From Acidovorax sp. KKS102 (GTDB lineage: Bacteria > Pseudomonadota > Gammaproteobacteria > Burkholderiales > Burkholderiaceae_C): DNA of 64,000 nt. The DNA lies in NCBI RefSeq assembly GCF_000302535.1, contig NC_018708.1, forward strand, positions 3,844,001 to 3,908,000, read 5' to 3'. The notes beneath the pieces were generated by a model. The model worked only from the letters and a program-made list of their open reading frames with translations. It searched no databases and had not been told where the DNA came from. Made by a program: the position numbers and the translations under genes. Shown here piece by piece: positions 41,225-49,678 of this stretch (positions are counted from its first letter, which is position 1; every line of letters begins with the position of its first letter).

Positions 41225-41845
41225 TTACAGATCCAGCACCGAGCCCCAGGGCACATCGGGCAGGGCTTCGTAGTGCGCCACCACGGTCAGGCGGTCTGAT
41301 CGGGCCGCCTGCGACGCCAGTGCCTGCGCGAGGTAACGGACGGAAGGTTTGTCCAGCCCTCCCACCGGCTCGTCGATCAGGGTCAGCTGTGCATTCGACG
41401 CGAAGGCCCCGGCCATGAGCACCTTGCGCTTGCTGCCGGTAGACAGGGCATAAAAAGGCTTGTCCAGATGCTCGTGCAGGCTGAACCCGTCGATGTGCTC
41501 CACCAGGGCTGCCGCATCCCACAGGGGGTAGCGCGCGGGCAGGCTGTCGAGCCAACCCCGAGCCGTGAACGGGTCCCACTCGCTGGATCGCGGGTCCGCC
41601 CAGAACACCCGGGGGGCCGAGGCCTTGGCGGCTCGGATCAGGTCCACGCCCTGCAGCGTGATGCTGCCAGCCTGCGCTGTCAGCGCACCAGCCAGCACGC
41701 GCAGCAGCGTAGTTTTGCCGGTGCTTTCATCACCGCGCACCAGAGCCAGGCCCGGGGGCCAGGCCAGCGACAGGTTGTCCAGCACCGCACACTCCGGGTA
41801 CGCAAACCGCAGCCCTTTCACCCACAAAAACGCGCTCTCAGCCAC
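41225..41845 (-). CDS. Orphan ABC transporter ATP-binding protein
   Basis: 206-residue ATPase. Walker A is GDESTGKTT, the signature is LSTGSKRKV (S in place of the usual G-type variation), Walker B LTLIDEPVGGLD and H-loop VVAHYEALP. The region where a Q-loop is expected (RVFWADPRSSEWDPF) lacks a clear Gln. No permease or binding-protein gene is beside it. It starts at GTG 41845 behind a strong GAGGAGG site, 30 nt after the EamA gene, so it may be part of that transcript. A CcmA-like or housekeeping role cannot be excluded. Confidence 0.82.
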   Translation of the reverse strand: MAESAFLWVKGLRFAYPECAVLDNLSLAWPPGLALVRGDESTGKTTLLRVLAGALTAQAGSITLQGVDLIRAAKASAPRVFWADPRSSEWDPFTARGWLDSLPARYPLWDAAALVEHIDGFSLHEHLDKPFYALSTGSKRKVLMAGAFASNAQLTLIDEPVGGLDKPSVRYLAQALASQAARSDRLTVVAHYEALPDVPWGSVLDL

Positions 41846-41875
41846 CCTGCCTCCTCGATGCGGAAAGCGGCCATT

Positions 41876-42793
41876 CTAGGAAGCTGCCGCACGCCGGGCC
41901 CACCACAAGCCCCCCACCTGGTTCACCACCAGCCCACAGAGCACTGCAACCGCCCCCGCCCACTGCAGGGGCGCAGGCGTTTCACCCAGAAAGGCGTAGG
42001 CCGCCCACAGCCCCACCACCGGCACCAGCAACGAAAACGGCGTGACCCGCCCAGCTGCATGGCGCTGCAGCAGCTGCGTCCACAGCGTGTAGGCCAGCAA
42101 AGTAGCCAGAAAGGCCAGGTAGGCCACGGCCAGCAACCCCGTGCCATTCAAAGACTGCAGCTGTCCCCAGACGGCGGCGGAGCCATCGCTCCACAACGCC
42201 AGCGCAAAAAACGGCCCGATGGGCACCACACTGCTCCACACGATGAACGGAAACGGCGCATACGCCCCAGCCTGCGCCGCGCGGCGTGCCACCAGATTGG
42301 ACACCGCCCACATAAATGCGGCGCCGAGGGTGAGCACAAACCCCGCCAGCGTCATCTGGCCCGGCCCCTCGCCATGCGCGAGGCCGATGGTCATCAAGCC
42401 GCCGAACGCCAGCAACAAGCCGCCCCACTGCCAGGGCTTGGCGCGCTCCCCCAGCAACGGCGCAGCCAGCAACAAGGTGAAGAACGCCTGGGTCTGCATC
42501 ACCACCGACGCCATGCCCGCCGTCATGCCCAGCTGCAGGCCCAGAAACAGAAAGCCGAACTGCCCCAGCCCCTGCGCCAGCCCGTAGCCCACCACAAAGC
42601 GCCAGGGCAAAGCCGGGCGCGGCACAAAGAGCAAAAAGGGCAACGATGCCGCTGTGAAGCGCAGCGCGCCCAGCAGCATGGGGCTCAGGCCTTGCAGGCC
42701 GAGCTTCATCACCACAAAGTTCAGCCCCCAGATGACCACCACCGCCAGGGCGCGCAACAGGTCGCCACGGCTCAAGGCCGCTGGCGCACTCAT
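41876..42793 (-). CDS. EamA-family (DMT) transporter
   Basis: 305-residue membrane protein with ten helices in two EamA repeats (ALAVVVIWGLNFVVMKLGLQG at the N-terminus; LLQRHAAGRVTPFSLLVPVVGLWAAYAFLGE in the second). It resembles the YdcZ/RhaT-like EamA exporters (e.g. O-acetylserine or cysteine exporters) but the substrate is unknown. The ATG at 42793 overlaps the stop of the epimerase-like gene by four bases, so the two are coupled. Confidence 0.9.
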   Translation of the reverse strand: MSAPAALSRGDLLRALAVVVIWGLNFVVMKLGLQGLSPMLLGALRFTAASLPFLLFVPRPALPWRFVVGYGLAQGLGQFGFLFLGLQLGMTAGMASVVMQTQAFFTLLLAAPLLGERAKPWQWGGLLLAFGGLMTIGLAHGEGPGQMTLAGFVLTLGAAFMWAVSNLVARRAAQAGAYAPFPFIVWSSVVPIGPFFALALWSDGSAAVWGQLQSLNGTGLLAVAYLAFLATLLAYTLWTQLLQRHAAGRVTPFSLLVPVVGLWAAYAFLGETPAPLQWAGAVAVLCGLVVNQVGGLWWARRAAAS

Positions 42794-43800
42794 GCTGCCG
42801 CCACCGCAGCGCCCGCACCCACCGGACGGCCCTGCCGCGCCCGGGCAGCGACAAAGGCGTCGAACGCCTGGGCGCTGGTTTTGCCCGGCACATAGCCCAG
42901 CACCTCCTTGAGTGCTGTGTTCAGCAGCACGGGCCGGTAGCGCAAAAAGTCGAGCTGCTCGGGTCCGTAGCGGCTGACACCGAGCGCGGAGCCCACGGCC
43001 AGCGCCGTGCGCAGCAGCCCGGCGGGCAGTTCCAGCACGGGTTTGCCCAGGCGCCGGGCGATCTCGCGCAGAGGCAAAGCACCATCGCCCGCCAGGTTGA
43101 AGCAGCCCGCCCGCTGCGTGCGCAGCGAATGCAGGATGGCGCCAGTCACGTCTTCGTCCCAGATGAAGACAAACGGGCTCTCGCTGCCCCGGATGGCGAG
43201 CAGGCGCGGCTTTTCAAACAAGGCGGTGATCTGGTTGTCCACCCGCTCACCCAGGATGGTGCCGATGCGCAGCACCGTTTGCGCCAGCCCCGGGTGCTGC
43301 GTGCGGTATTGCGCCAGCATCTCTTCCACCAGCCGCTTGTGGTGTGAATAGGCAAACACCTCGTTGCCCCGCAGCGCGTCGGTCTCGCGCAACCATGCGG
43401 GGTTGTCAGCGTGGTAACCGTACGCCGCGCCGCTGGAGCTGACGACCAGCTGCTTCACGCCAGTGGCCACACAGGCGTCCAGCACGTTCTGGCTGCCCAG
43501 CACGTCCACCGAATATTCAAACTCGCGGCTGGAGCCCTTGCCGGGCGTGACGATGGACGCCAGGTGCACCACGCTGTCGATGGCATGGTCCGCCAGCGTC
43601 TGCGCCAAAGCAGGGTCGCGCACGTCCTGCACCCGGTAGGTCACACCGGGCAGGCGACGCTCAGCGGGCACCTCACGCACATCAGCCGCCACGATGGTCC
43701 CTACCCCTTCACGCGCCAGTGCAGCCACCACGCTGCGGCCCAGAAAGCCGTCTGCGCCGGTGACCAGAATGCGGCGGCTTTCCCACAACACGCCGGTCAT
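42790..43800 (-). CDS. NAD-dependent epimerase/dehydratase (extended SDR)
   Basis: 336-residue extended SDR. The Rossmann motif ILVTGADGFLGR starts near residue 11, VHLASIV follows, and the catalytic set is SSSGAAYG with YSHHK (YxxxK). The C-terminal half has the substrate lobe (FNLAGDGALPLREIARRLGKP). Family members act on sugar nucleotides, flavanols or steroids; the setting next to a BASS transporter and a flavin monooxygenase makes a steroid- or terpenoid-like substrate possible (inference). The ATG at 43800 overlaps the BASS gene stop (ATGA). Confidence 0.88.
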   Translation of the reverse strand: MTGVLWESRRILVTGADGFLGRSVVAALAREGVGTIVAADVREVPAERRLPGVTYRVQDVRDPALAQTLADHAIDSVVHLASIVTPGKGSSREFEYSVDVLGSQNVLDACVATGVKQLVVSSSGAAYGYHADNPAWLRETDALRGNEVFAYSHHKRLVEEMLAQYRTQHPGLAQTVLRIGTILGERVDNQITALFEKPRLLAIRGSESPFVFIWDEDVTGAILHSLRTQRAGCFNLAGDGALPLREIARRLGKPVLELPAGLLRTALAVGSALGVSRYGPEQLDFLRYRPVLLNTALKEVLGYVPGKTSAQAFDAFVAARARQGRPVGAGAAVAAA

Positions 43801-44732
43801 GTGCGCTGCTCCCGGAGGGTGTCGGCCGGCGGTATCTGCGCCGGCCTGCGCCCCCACCAGCCCGCCAAAGTCAGCCCCGCGATGATGTCCCAGAAGCCCC
43901 ACACGCCCGCCACCACGGCCATGCCGCCCAGCCCGCCAAAGAAGCTGAAGATCAGCACCAGGCCCAGGCCTGCATTGCGAATGCCCACCTCAATGCTCAC
44001 CGCACGCCGGTCGTAGTCGGGCAAGCCACTGAGCCGCGCGCAGGCGTAGCCGGTGCCGAAGGCCAGCGCATCGTGCAGTGCCACAGCCAGCAGCACCAGG
44101 CCCACGTAGTCGAGAAAGTAGCGCCAGTTGCCCGCCACCGCGCCCACGATGAAGCCGATGAGGCACAGAAAGCTGAGGATGCGCACGGGCTTGTTCACGC
44201 GCTGTGTGAGGCGCGGCAGCTTTTCGGCACAGAGGATGCCCAGCACAAAGGGCAGCCCAATGATCACCACGATGTGCCCTGCCATTTCCAGCGGGTCGAG
44301 CGCAATGCTGCGCAGCAGCGGCGCCGCCGTGGGGTGCATGCCACCCCAGAACGCAAAGTTGAGCGGCATGAGCACGATGGCCAGCGCGTTGGAGATGGCC
44401 GTCATCGACACCGACAGCGCCACATTGCCCCCCGCGCGGTGGGTGAGGATATTGCTCACATTGCCGGGCGGACAGCAGGCCACCAGGATCATGCCCAGCG
44501 CAATGCTGGGCCCGGGCTTGAGCAGCAGCGTGAGCGCAAAGGTTACCGCAGGCAACACGATGAACTGCGCGGCAATGCCTACCGCCATGGCACCCGGCAT
44601 GCGCAGCACGCGCTTGAAGTCGGCCACGCGCGTATCCAGCGCAATGCCGAACATGAGAAAACCCAGCACCCCATTGAGCACCACCAGCGACGCGGGGTTG
44701 AAGTTGAGGCGTATTTCGTCTACGGGCAGCAT
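43797..44732 (-). CDS. Bile acid:sodium symporter (BASS) family transporter
   Basis: 311-residue membrane protein with nine to ten helices. The BASS signatures are VACCPPGNVSNILTHRAGGN (the Na-site loop) and SIEVGIRNAGLGLVLIF. Bacterial BASS proteins take up or export bile acids, pantoate, keto acids or other organic anions. AAAGG lies a few bases before the ATG (44732). It starts the chain BASS, epimerase, EamA, ABC ATPase, whose first three members overlap by four bases each. Confidence 0.93.
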   Translation of the reverse strand: MLPVDEIRLNFNPASLVVLNGVLGFLMFGIALDTRVADFKRVLRMPGAMAVGIAAQFIVLPAVTFALTLLLKPGPSIALGMILVACCPPGNVSNILTHRAGGNVALSVSMTAISNALAIVLMPLNFAFWGGMHPTAAPLLRSIALDPLEMAGHIVVIIGLPFVLGILCAEKLPRLTQRVNKPVRILSFLCLIGFIVGAVAGNWRYFLDYVGLVLLAVALHDALAFGTGYACARLSGLPDYDRRAVSIEVGIRNAGLGLVLIFSFFGGLGGMAVVAGVWGFWDIIAGLTLAGWWGRRPAQIPPADTLREQRT

Positions 44733-44765
44733 AGATAACCTTTGAGTTCAGTTCTGCACCGCGTA

Positions 44766-44804
44766 TTGCGAAACGCGCAACGCACGAAACTGTCGCAGCG
44801 ACAG
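44766..44804. promoter_or_regulatory. Two palindromes upstream of the BASS operon
   Basis: TTGCG (44766-44770) and CGCAA (44776-44780) flank a five-base spacer, the same 5-5-5 design as the site at 47190. CTGTCGCAGCGACAG (44790-44804) is a perfect 15-base palindrome. Both lie in the 181-nt gap between the monooxygenase stop and the BASS start, where a promoter for the BASS chain is expected. Nothing else is visible in this gap. Either could instead be part of a terminator. Confidence 0.4.
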
Positions 44805-44913
44805 CGCGGGACGCCAAGCAAGGGCCGCCCCGCAGCGAGGGCGTCGTCCCCTTGCCCGCAGTGCGCAGCGCTGCGAGAGCGGGGGGAAGGCGCGCAGCGC
44901 CTCAGGGGGGCTT

Positions 44914-46272
44914 TCATTCCAGGGCTGCGGCGGCAGCGCGCACCGCGTTGCGGTAGGTGTCCTTGTGCACGTAGTACGCCATGCGTTCGAGCTGGAGGTA
45001 CTTGAAGCCACCCGACAGATCGGGCGGCGGCCCGGCCTTGGCCTTTCGCAGGGCCTCGGCGCGCGGCGAGCCCTCGGCCTGCGCCTTGAAGAAGCGCGCC
45101 ACCAGCTCCGCTTGTTCATAGCGGCCCTGCCAGCCGATGCCGCTGGCCTCGATCATGCCCATCACGGCCAGGTTGTCGAACCGGGGTGACAGGATGTTGA
45201 GGTAGAGCTGCGGCGCCATGCCCTGCCAGTTGAGCAGGCTGTGGTCGATGAAGGGGTAATGCAGCTTGTACCCGGTGGCGCAGAGCACCAGGTCGTAGTC
45301 CTGCGCGCTGCCGTTCTTGAAGTGCACCGTGTGGCCTTCGAAACGCGCGATGTCGGGTTTGACGTGGATGTCGCCATGGCCCAGATGGTGCAGCACCAGC
45401 GAGTTGACCACCGGGTGCGACTCGTACATCTTGTAGTCGGGCTTGGGCAAGCCAAAGCGCGCAGGGTCGCCGGTGAACCATTGCAGCACCACGCTGTCCA
45501 CCTTCTGCTTGAGCCAGGGCGGCATCTTGAACTTGCCGCCCAGCGTGTCTGCAGGCTTGCCGAACACATACTTGGGCACAAAGTAATAGCCGCGCCGCAC
45601 CGAGATGTCCACGCTGCGCGCGTAGTGCACCGCGTCCACGGCAATGTCGCAGCCCGAGTTGCCCGCGCCCACCACCAGCACGCGCTTGCCCTTGAACAGC
45701 TCGGCACTTTTGTAGGCGCTGGTGTGCAGCAGCTCCCCGTCAAAGTGCCCCTCAAAGCGGGGCATGCTGGGTTCGGCCAGCGTGCCGTTGGCAATCACCA
45801 CGCCCTTGAACTCTGCGGTTTGCGCGGGGCCACCTTGCTGCGTCCACGTCACGCGCCACAGCGGCGCAGCGCCCTCGCCCACCGGCTCGACCCGGAGCAC
45901 GCGCGTGCCAAACCAGTAGTGCTGGCGCAGGCCAAAGTGCTCTGCAAAGTCGAAGAAATACTGGCGCATGTCCCGGTGGCTTGGGTAGTCGGCCACCTCG
46001 GGGCGCATGGGGAACTCGGTGAACTCCGTGGTGTGCTTGCTCGAAATCAGGTGCGCCGATTCGTAAACGGTGCTGCGCGGGTTGTCGATGTTCCACAGCC
46101 CTCCCACATCGGTGTGCGCTTCAAAGCCCTGAAAAGGCACACCCAGCTTCTGCAGGTTGCGCGCGGCGGCCAGCCCGCTGGGGCCGGCGCCGATGAGGGC
46201 GATGTGACCGCGCAGGTCATGCGCTGCGGGCGTTGCAGGGCTTGTCTCCGGCATCGTTGTTGTTGTCGTCAT
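44914..46272 (-). CDS. Flavin-containing monooxygenase (FMO/BVMO-like)
   Basis: 452-residue FAD/NADPH monooxygenase. FAD-binding GAGPSGLAAARNLQ starts near residue 29; the NADPH site GAGNSGCDIAVDA lies near 200. Between them the FMO fingerprint FEGHFDGELLHTSAYK and a late CATGYKLHYPF are present. Such enzymes add one oxygen to ketones, sulfides or amines. It is coupled (15-nt gap) to the SDR gene upstream, a common pair in which the SDR makes the ketone that the monooxygenase oxidises. The divergent IclR regulator probably controls both. ATG at 46272. Confidence 0.92.
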   Translation of the reverse strand: MTTTTTMPETSPATPAAHDLRGHIALIGAGPSGLAAARNLQKLGVPFQGFEAHTDVGGLWNIDNPRSTVYESAHLISSKHTTEFTEFPMRPEVADYPSHRDMRQYFFDFAEHFGLRQHYWFGTRVLRVEPVGEGAAPLWRVTWTQQGGPAQTAEFKGVVIANGTLAEPSMPRFEGHFDGELLHTSAYKSAELFKGKRVLVVGAGNSGCDIAVDAVHYARSVDISVRRGYYFVPKYVFGKPADTLGGKFKMPPWLKQKVDSVVLQWFTGDPARFGLPKPDYKMYESHPVVNSLVLHHLGHGDIHVKPDIARFEGHTVHFKNGSAQDYDLVLCATGYKLHYPFIDHSLLNWQGMAPQLYLNILSPRFDNLAVMGMIEASGIGWQGRYEQAELVARFFKAQAEGSPRAEALRKAKAGPPPDLSGGFKYLQLERMAYYVHKDTYRNAVRAAAAALE

Positions 46273-46287
46273 TCGCTGTTTTCTCTC

Positions 46288-47118
46288 TCAGGTGTCGATG
46301 TTCTTGTCGGCGCGCACGGGCAGCCCCGGAATGGCGGTGGCCCCCGCCTCGCCCACGCGCGGCTTGCGCGGCTGGCCCAGCAGCAGCCGGTCGTGCAGGG
46401 CGTCGGGCAACAGGTTCAACAGGCGCGCCAGCCAGCCGATGCGCGCGGGCAGCACGATGTGGGTGCGCCCCCGGGCCACAGCGGCCAGCAAGGCTCGCGC
46501 CGCGTCCTCGGGCTCCAACAGGCCGGGCATGGCAAAACGGTTGCCTGCGGTGAGCGCGGTGCGCAGATAGCCGGGGCTGACCGTGCTCACCACGATGGAA
46601 TCGCTGCGCAGCTCGGCACGCAGACTCTCCAGGTAACGGATCAGCCCACCCTTACTGGCGCAGTACGCACCGTTGCCCGGCATGCCCCGCCAGCCCGCAA
46701 TGCTGGCCACACCCACCAGCGCGCCGCGCCGCTGCGCGCGCAGGGCTGCCACAAAGGGCTGGAAGGTGGTGGCAGCGCCCAGCAGGTTGATCTCCAGCAT
46801 GCGCCGCATCACGGCCAGGTCGTCGGCCTGGGCGGTGTCAAAACCACCGGCCACCCCCGCATTGGCGATGACGAGGTCAGGCGTCCCCCGGCGGCCCATC
46901 CAGTCGGCGGCCATGGCCTGCATCGCGGTGGTGTCGGCTACATCGGGCGTATAGACGGTGCAGCGCTCTGGCGCCAGCGCGGCCAGGGTCTCCAGCACGG
47001 GCCGGTTCAGGCCTACCAGCGCCATGGCAGCGCCCTGGCCGATCAGCTCGCGCGCCAGCGCATGGCCCAGCCCGCCACAGGCGCCGGTGAGCACTACGTT
47101 CTGGAAAGAGGCGGTCAT
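46288..47118 (-). CDS. Short-chain dehydrogenase/reductase
   Basis: 276-residue classical SDR. Coenzyme motif LTGACGGLGHALA at the N-terminus, VIANAGVAGG (NNAG-like), catalytic SIAG with YCASK, and PGYLRT after it. The C-terminal 50 residues are hydrophobic and basic (IGWLARLLNLLPDALHDRLLLG), suggesting membrane association. The ATG at 47118 is favoured over a start 12 codons upstream. It heads the SDR-monooxygenase operon, divergent from iclR. Confidence 0.9.
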   Translation of the reverse strand: MTASFQNVVLTGACGGLGHALARELIGQGAAMALVGLNRPVLETLAALAPERCTVYTPDVADTTAMQAMAADWMGRRGTPDLVIANAGVAGGFDTAQADDLAVMRRMLEINLLGAATTFQPFVAALRAQRRGALVGVASIAGWRGMPGNGAYCASKGGLIRYLESLRAELRSDSIVVSTVSPGYLRTALTAGNRFAMPGLLEPEDAARALLAAVARGRTHIVLPARIGWLARLLNLLPDALHDRLLLGQPRKPRVGEAGATAIPGLPVRADKNIDT

Positions 47119-47189
47119 GAAGCTCCCGGTGAATTGGGTTTGCAGCTTAGCCACAATGCTGAATAATCCCGAAATGTTTTATGAATTCG

Positions 47190-47204
47190 TCTCGAATTCC
47201 GAGA
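47190..47204. promoter_or_regulatory. Probable IclR-family operator
   Basis: TCTCGAATTCCGAGA is an inverted repeat with perfect five-base arms and a five-base spacer, the usual design of IclR-type sites. It lies between the SDR start (47118) and the IclR start (47208), so binding would block both promoters. Its position argues against the iclR start at 47181, which would put the site in the coding region. Confidence 0.5.
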
Positions 47205-47207
47205 TTT

Positions 47208-47960
47208 ATGGCCAACACACCGCCCAGCCTGCGCCTGTTTGAACTGCTGGAAACGATGTGCGCGCACGGCCAGCCCTTCAGCCTGGGCGATGCCATCGAG
47301 GCCACCGGCTGGCCCAAGCCCAGCGTGCATCGCATGCTGGGCCAGCTGGAAGCAGGCGGCCTGCTGGCACGCGAGCCCGACGGGCGGCGCTACACCCCCG
47401 CCCCGCGCCTGCTGCGCCTGGCAGAAAGCACGCTGAGCGCGGGCACCCAGCCTGGGGTGCGCCACGCAGTGCTGCGGCAACTGGTGGCCGACATTGGCGA
47501 AAGCTGCAACCTCACGGCGTTGAGCGGCGCTGAAGTGATCTACCTGGACCGGGTGGAGTCAGCCTTTCCGCTGCGCATGGAACTGCGGCCCGGCACCCGC
47601 GTGCCCATCCACTGCTCGGCCAGCGGCAAGCTGTTTCTGGCCCACCTGTCGCCCGCACGCCGGGCCGCCATCCTCGACGGTCTGCCCCTCACCCGCCACA
47701 CCGCCACCACCCTCACCGACCGCGCCGCGCTGGAGGCCGAGCTGGAGCAGATCCTGCGGCAAGGCTATGCCACCGATGCCGAGGAGTTTGTGGACGGCCT
47801 CGTCTGTGTGGCCGTGCCCGTGTTGGCCGGTGGGCGGCGCCAGGTGCGCAGCGCCGTGGCCCTGCAGGCACCCTCTGCCCGCATGCCACTGACGCGGGCG
47901 CTGCAACTGGTGCCCCGGCTGGGAGAGGCCGCACAGGCGCTGGGCCGGACCTGGGCTTGA
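47208..47960 (+). CDS. IclR-family transcriptional regulator
   Basis: About 250 residues. Winged helix-turn-helix near residues 5-65 (SLRLFELLETMCAHGQPFSL, then GWPKPSVHRMLGQLEAGGLL), then the effector domain (PVRLELRPGTRVPIHCSASG-like segment, EEFVDGLVCVAVPV). IclR regulators respond to small aromatic or organic acids and often sit divergent from their targets, here the SDR and monooxygenase genes. Start 47208 is chosen because an operator-like palindrome (47190-47204) lies just upstream; an in-frame ATG at 47181 would add nine residues. Confidence 0.92.
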   Translation: MANTPPSLRLFELLETMCAHGQPFSLGDAIEATGWPKPSVHRMLGQLEAGGLLAREPDGRRYTPAPRLLRLAESTLSAGTQPGVRHAVLRQLVADIGESCNLTALSGAEVIYLDRVESAFPLRMELRPGTRVPIHCSASGKLFLAHLSPARRAAILDGLPLTRHTATTLTDRAALEAELEQILRQGYATDAEEFVDGLVCVAVPVLAGGRRQVRSAVALQAPSARMPLTRALQLVPRLGEAAQALGRTWA

Positions 47961-48010
47961 GCCCTCACGCGGCAAGTCCCTGACGCATTCAACCAACACC
48001 AGCTCTCACC

Positions 48011-48379
48011 ATGCCACTGAACTACCTCGACTTTGACTACAGCGAAGACGCTGATGGCAACGGCACCCTGGATGCCATGGCCAGCGTGTTGCCCGCCCAA
48101 CTGCCCGCTTTGCAGAGCGAGATCGCCGCCGTGCTGGCCTGGGCGCATGCACACTGGCCTGGCGCCTGCACACCGCTGGAAGACGGCGGCACCTGGCACT
48201 ACGACCTGCATGGCGTGCAAGAAGTGCAGAGCCCGCTGACCCTGTCCTTTGACGAAGCGACCGGGCAACTGCACACGACCACCAGCAGTGCCGCGCCACC
48301 ACGCACCACGCTGACCCTGACCCTCAGCGGCAGCAGCGACTTCTGCACCGCGTTGCGCGAAGCCTTCGAAATGGAATGA
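48011..48379 (+). CDS. Small acidic protein of unknown function
   Basis: 122 residues, acidic at the start (YLDFDYSEDADGNGTLDAMAS). No signal peptide or membrane helix. A Trp/His-rich middle (AWAHAHWPGACTPLEDGGTWHYDLHG) and a Thr/Ser-rich strand region (LHTTTSSAAPPRTTLTLTLSG) follow. I do not recognise the family. Codon use and the ATG after a CACC context look like a real gene; it starts 50 nt after iclR and may be co-transcribed. Confidence 0.7.
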   Translation: MPLNYLDFDYSEDADGNGTLDAMASVLPAQLPALQSEIAAVLAWAHAHWPGACTPLEDGGTWHYDLHGVQEVQSPLTLSFDEATGQLHTTTSSAAPPRTTLTLTLSGSSDFCTALREAFEME

Positions 48380-48423
48380 GCCGCCTCTTCACGGCCCGTC
48401 TCCCCAAGTCAGACCAAAGGGTA

Positions 48424-48589
48424 AAGGATGTCCTGCATCACCCTCGCGAGTCGGTGATAGTGCGGATCGGGACAGGCCGCAAGGCGTCTTTTTGCAGCCA
48501 ATAGCCGAGCTATTGGCAAAAAAAGCAACGCAGCGGATGGCCCGAGGCCGCGCTATCACAGACCGCAGGGAGTGATGCAGGACATCCTT
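48424..48589. repeat. Fold-back (MITE-like or structured RNA) element with 18-bp terminal inverted repeats
   Basis: AAGGATGTCCTGCATCAC (48424-48441) is matched perfectly by its complement at 48572-48589. Inside, GTGATAG (48454-48460) pairs with CTATCAC (48553-48559), and at the tip GCCAATAG (48497-48504) pairs with CTATTGGC (48510-48517), flanked by a T-run and an A-run that also pair. The whole 166 bases can form one long imperfect hairpin. The 330-nt gap 48380-48709 holds no other feature except probable promoter sequence of the next gene. No transposase is nearby. Confidence 0.8.
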
Positions 48590-48709
48590 ATCCCCAATTA
48601 GCGACAAAAAGCCCCACGTTGCAAACAGGTTAGTGCACCAGGCCCCGCCTTTATGAGGTCCGGCGTTACAGTTGCGACTCATTAGTTCAACCCAAGACTG
48701 GAGAGTTTC

Positions 48710-49678
48710 ATGCTGTCACGCCGTCACTTCCTGGGCGCGAGCCTGGCCACCACCGTTTACGCTGCGGGCTCATTTGTGCCCGTCTGGGCTCAGAACGCCC
48801 CCAACTTTGGTACGCCCACCCTGCCCAGCCCAGGCTTCAAGCGCATGAAGGTGGGCGATGTGGAAGTGATTGCACTGAACGACGGCATCACGCGCCGCCC
48901 CCTGGGCGAAGAGTTTGTGAAGAACGCGCCGCTGGCCGAAGTGCGTGCGCTGCTCGCATCGCAGAACCTGCCCACCGACTACATCGACGTGCCCTACACT
49001 CCGTTCCTGGTGGTGGCGGGGGCGCGCAAGATCCTCATCGATACCGGGCTGGGCGAGTTTGGCGGCCCCACCACCGGCAAGCTGCTCGACAGCCTGCGTG
49101 CCGCTGGCATGCAGGCTTCGGACATCGACACCGTGCTCATCAGCCACTTCCATGGGGACCACATCAACGGTCTGCGCAACAAGGCGGGCGAATGGACCTT
49201 CCCCAAGGCCAAGGTGATGGTGCCGGCGGCGGAACACGCCTTCTGGATGGACGATGCGCGCATGGCGGCGGCCCCCGCCGGCATGAAGGGCGCGTTCGAA
49301 AACGCACGCCGCACCTTTGCCACCATGCCGGCCGACACGCTGGTGCGTTTTGAAGCGGGCAACGAAGTGGCGCCGGGCATCCAGTCGGTGGCCGCTTATG
49401 GCCACACACCTGGCCACACGCTGTTTGAGCTGAAGTCGGCAGGCCAGAACTTCTTCTATGTGGCAGACCTGACCAACGTGCCCGCGCTGTTCGCGCGCAA
49501 CCCCGACTGGGCCGTTACCTTTGACATGGATGCCGAGGCAGCCCGCAAGGTACGGCGCGAAGTGTTTGCCCGCATCACCGCCAGCAACGCCATGCTGGGT
49601 GGCTTCCACTTCCCGTTCCCCGCGTTTGGCCGCATGGCGGCATCGGGCAATGGCTATGCCTTCCAGCCTGCGGCCTGA
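48710..49678 (+). CDS. Tat-exported MBL-fold metallo-hydrolase
   Basis: 322-residue beta-lactamase-fold hydrolase. The N-terminus SRRHFLGASLATTVYAAGSF is a twin-arginine signal. The metal motif SHFHGDHING is near residue 145, and a later His is in YGHTPGHTLF; FHFPFPAFGR near the C-terminus supplies the last metal His. It belongs to the group with N-acyl lactonases and quinone-type hydrolases; the substrate is not known. GGAGAG lies ahead of the ATG. The last 29 bases overlap the next gene. Confidence 0.9.
   Translation: MLSRRHFLGASLATTVYAAGSFVPVWAQNAPNFGTPTLPSPGFKRMKVGDVEVIALNDGITRRPLGEEFVKNAPLAEVRALLASQNLPTDYIDVPYTPFLVVAGARKILIDTGLGEFGGPTTGKLLDSLRAAGMQASDIDTVLISHFHGDHINGLRNKAGEWTFPKAKVMVPAAEHAFWMDDARMAAAPAGMKGAFENARRTFATMPADTLVRFEAGNEVAPGIQSVAAYGHTPGHTLFELKSAGQNFFYVADLTNVPALFARNPDWAVTFDMDAEAARKVRREVFARITASNAMLGGFHFPFPAFGRMAASGNGYAFQPAA

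Noticed and set aside
47181-47207. iclR start at the ATG at 47181
   Set aside because: It would put the inverted operator-like repeat inside the coding sequence, has no ribosome site, and the HTH begins directly after the 47208 start. Not excluded.
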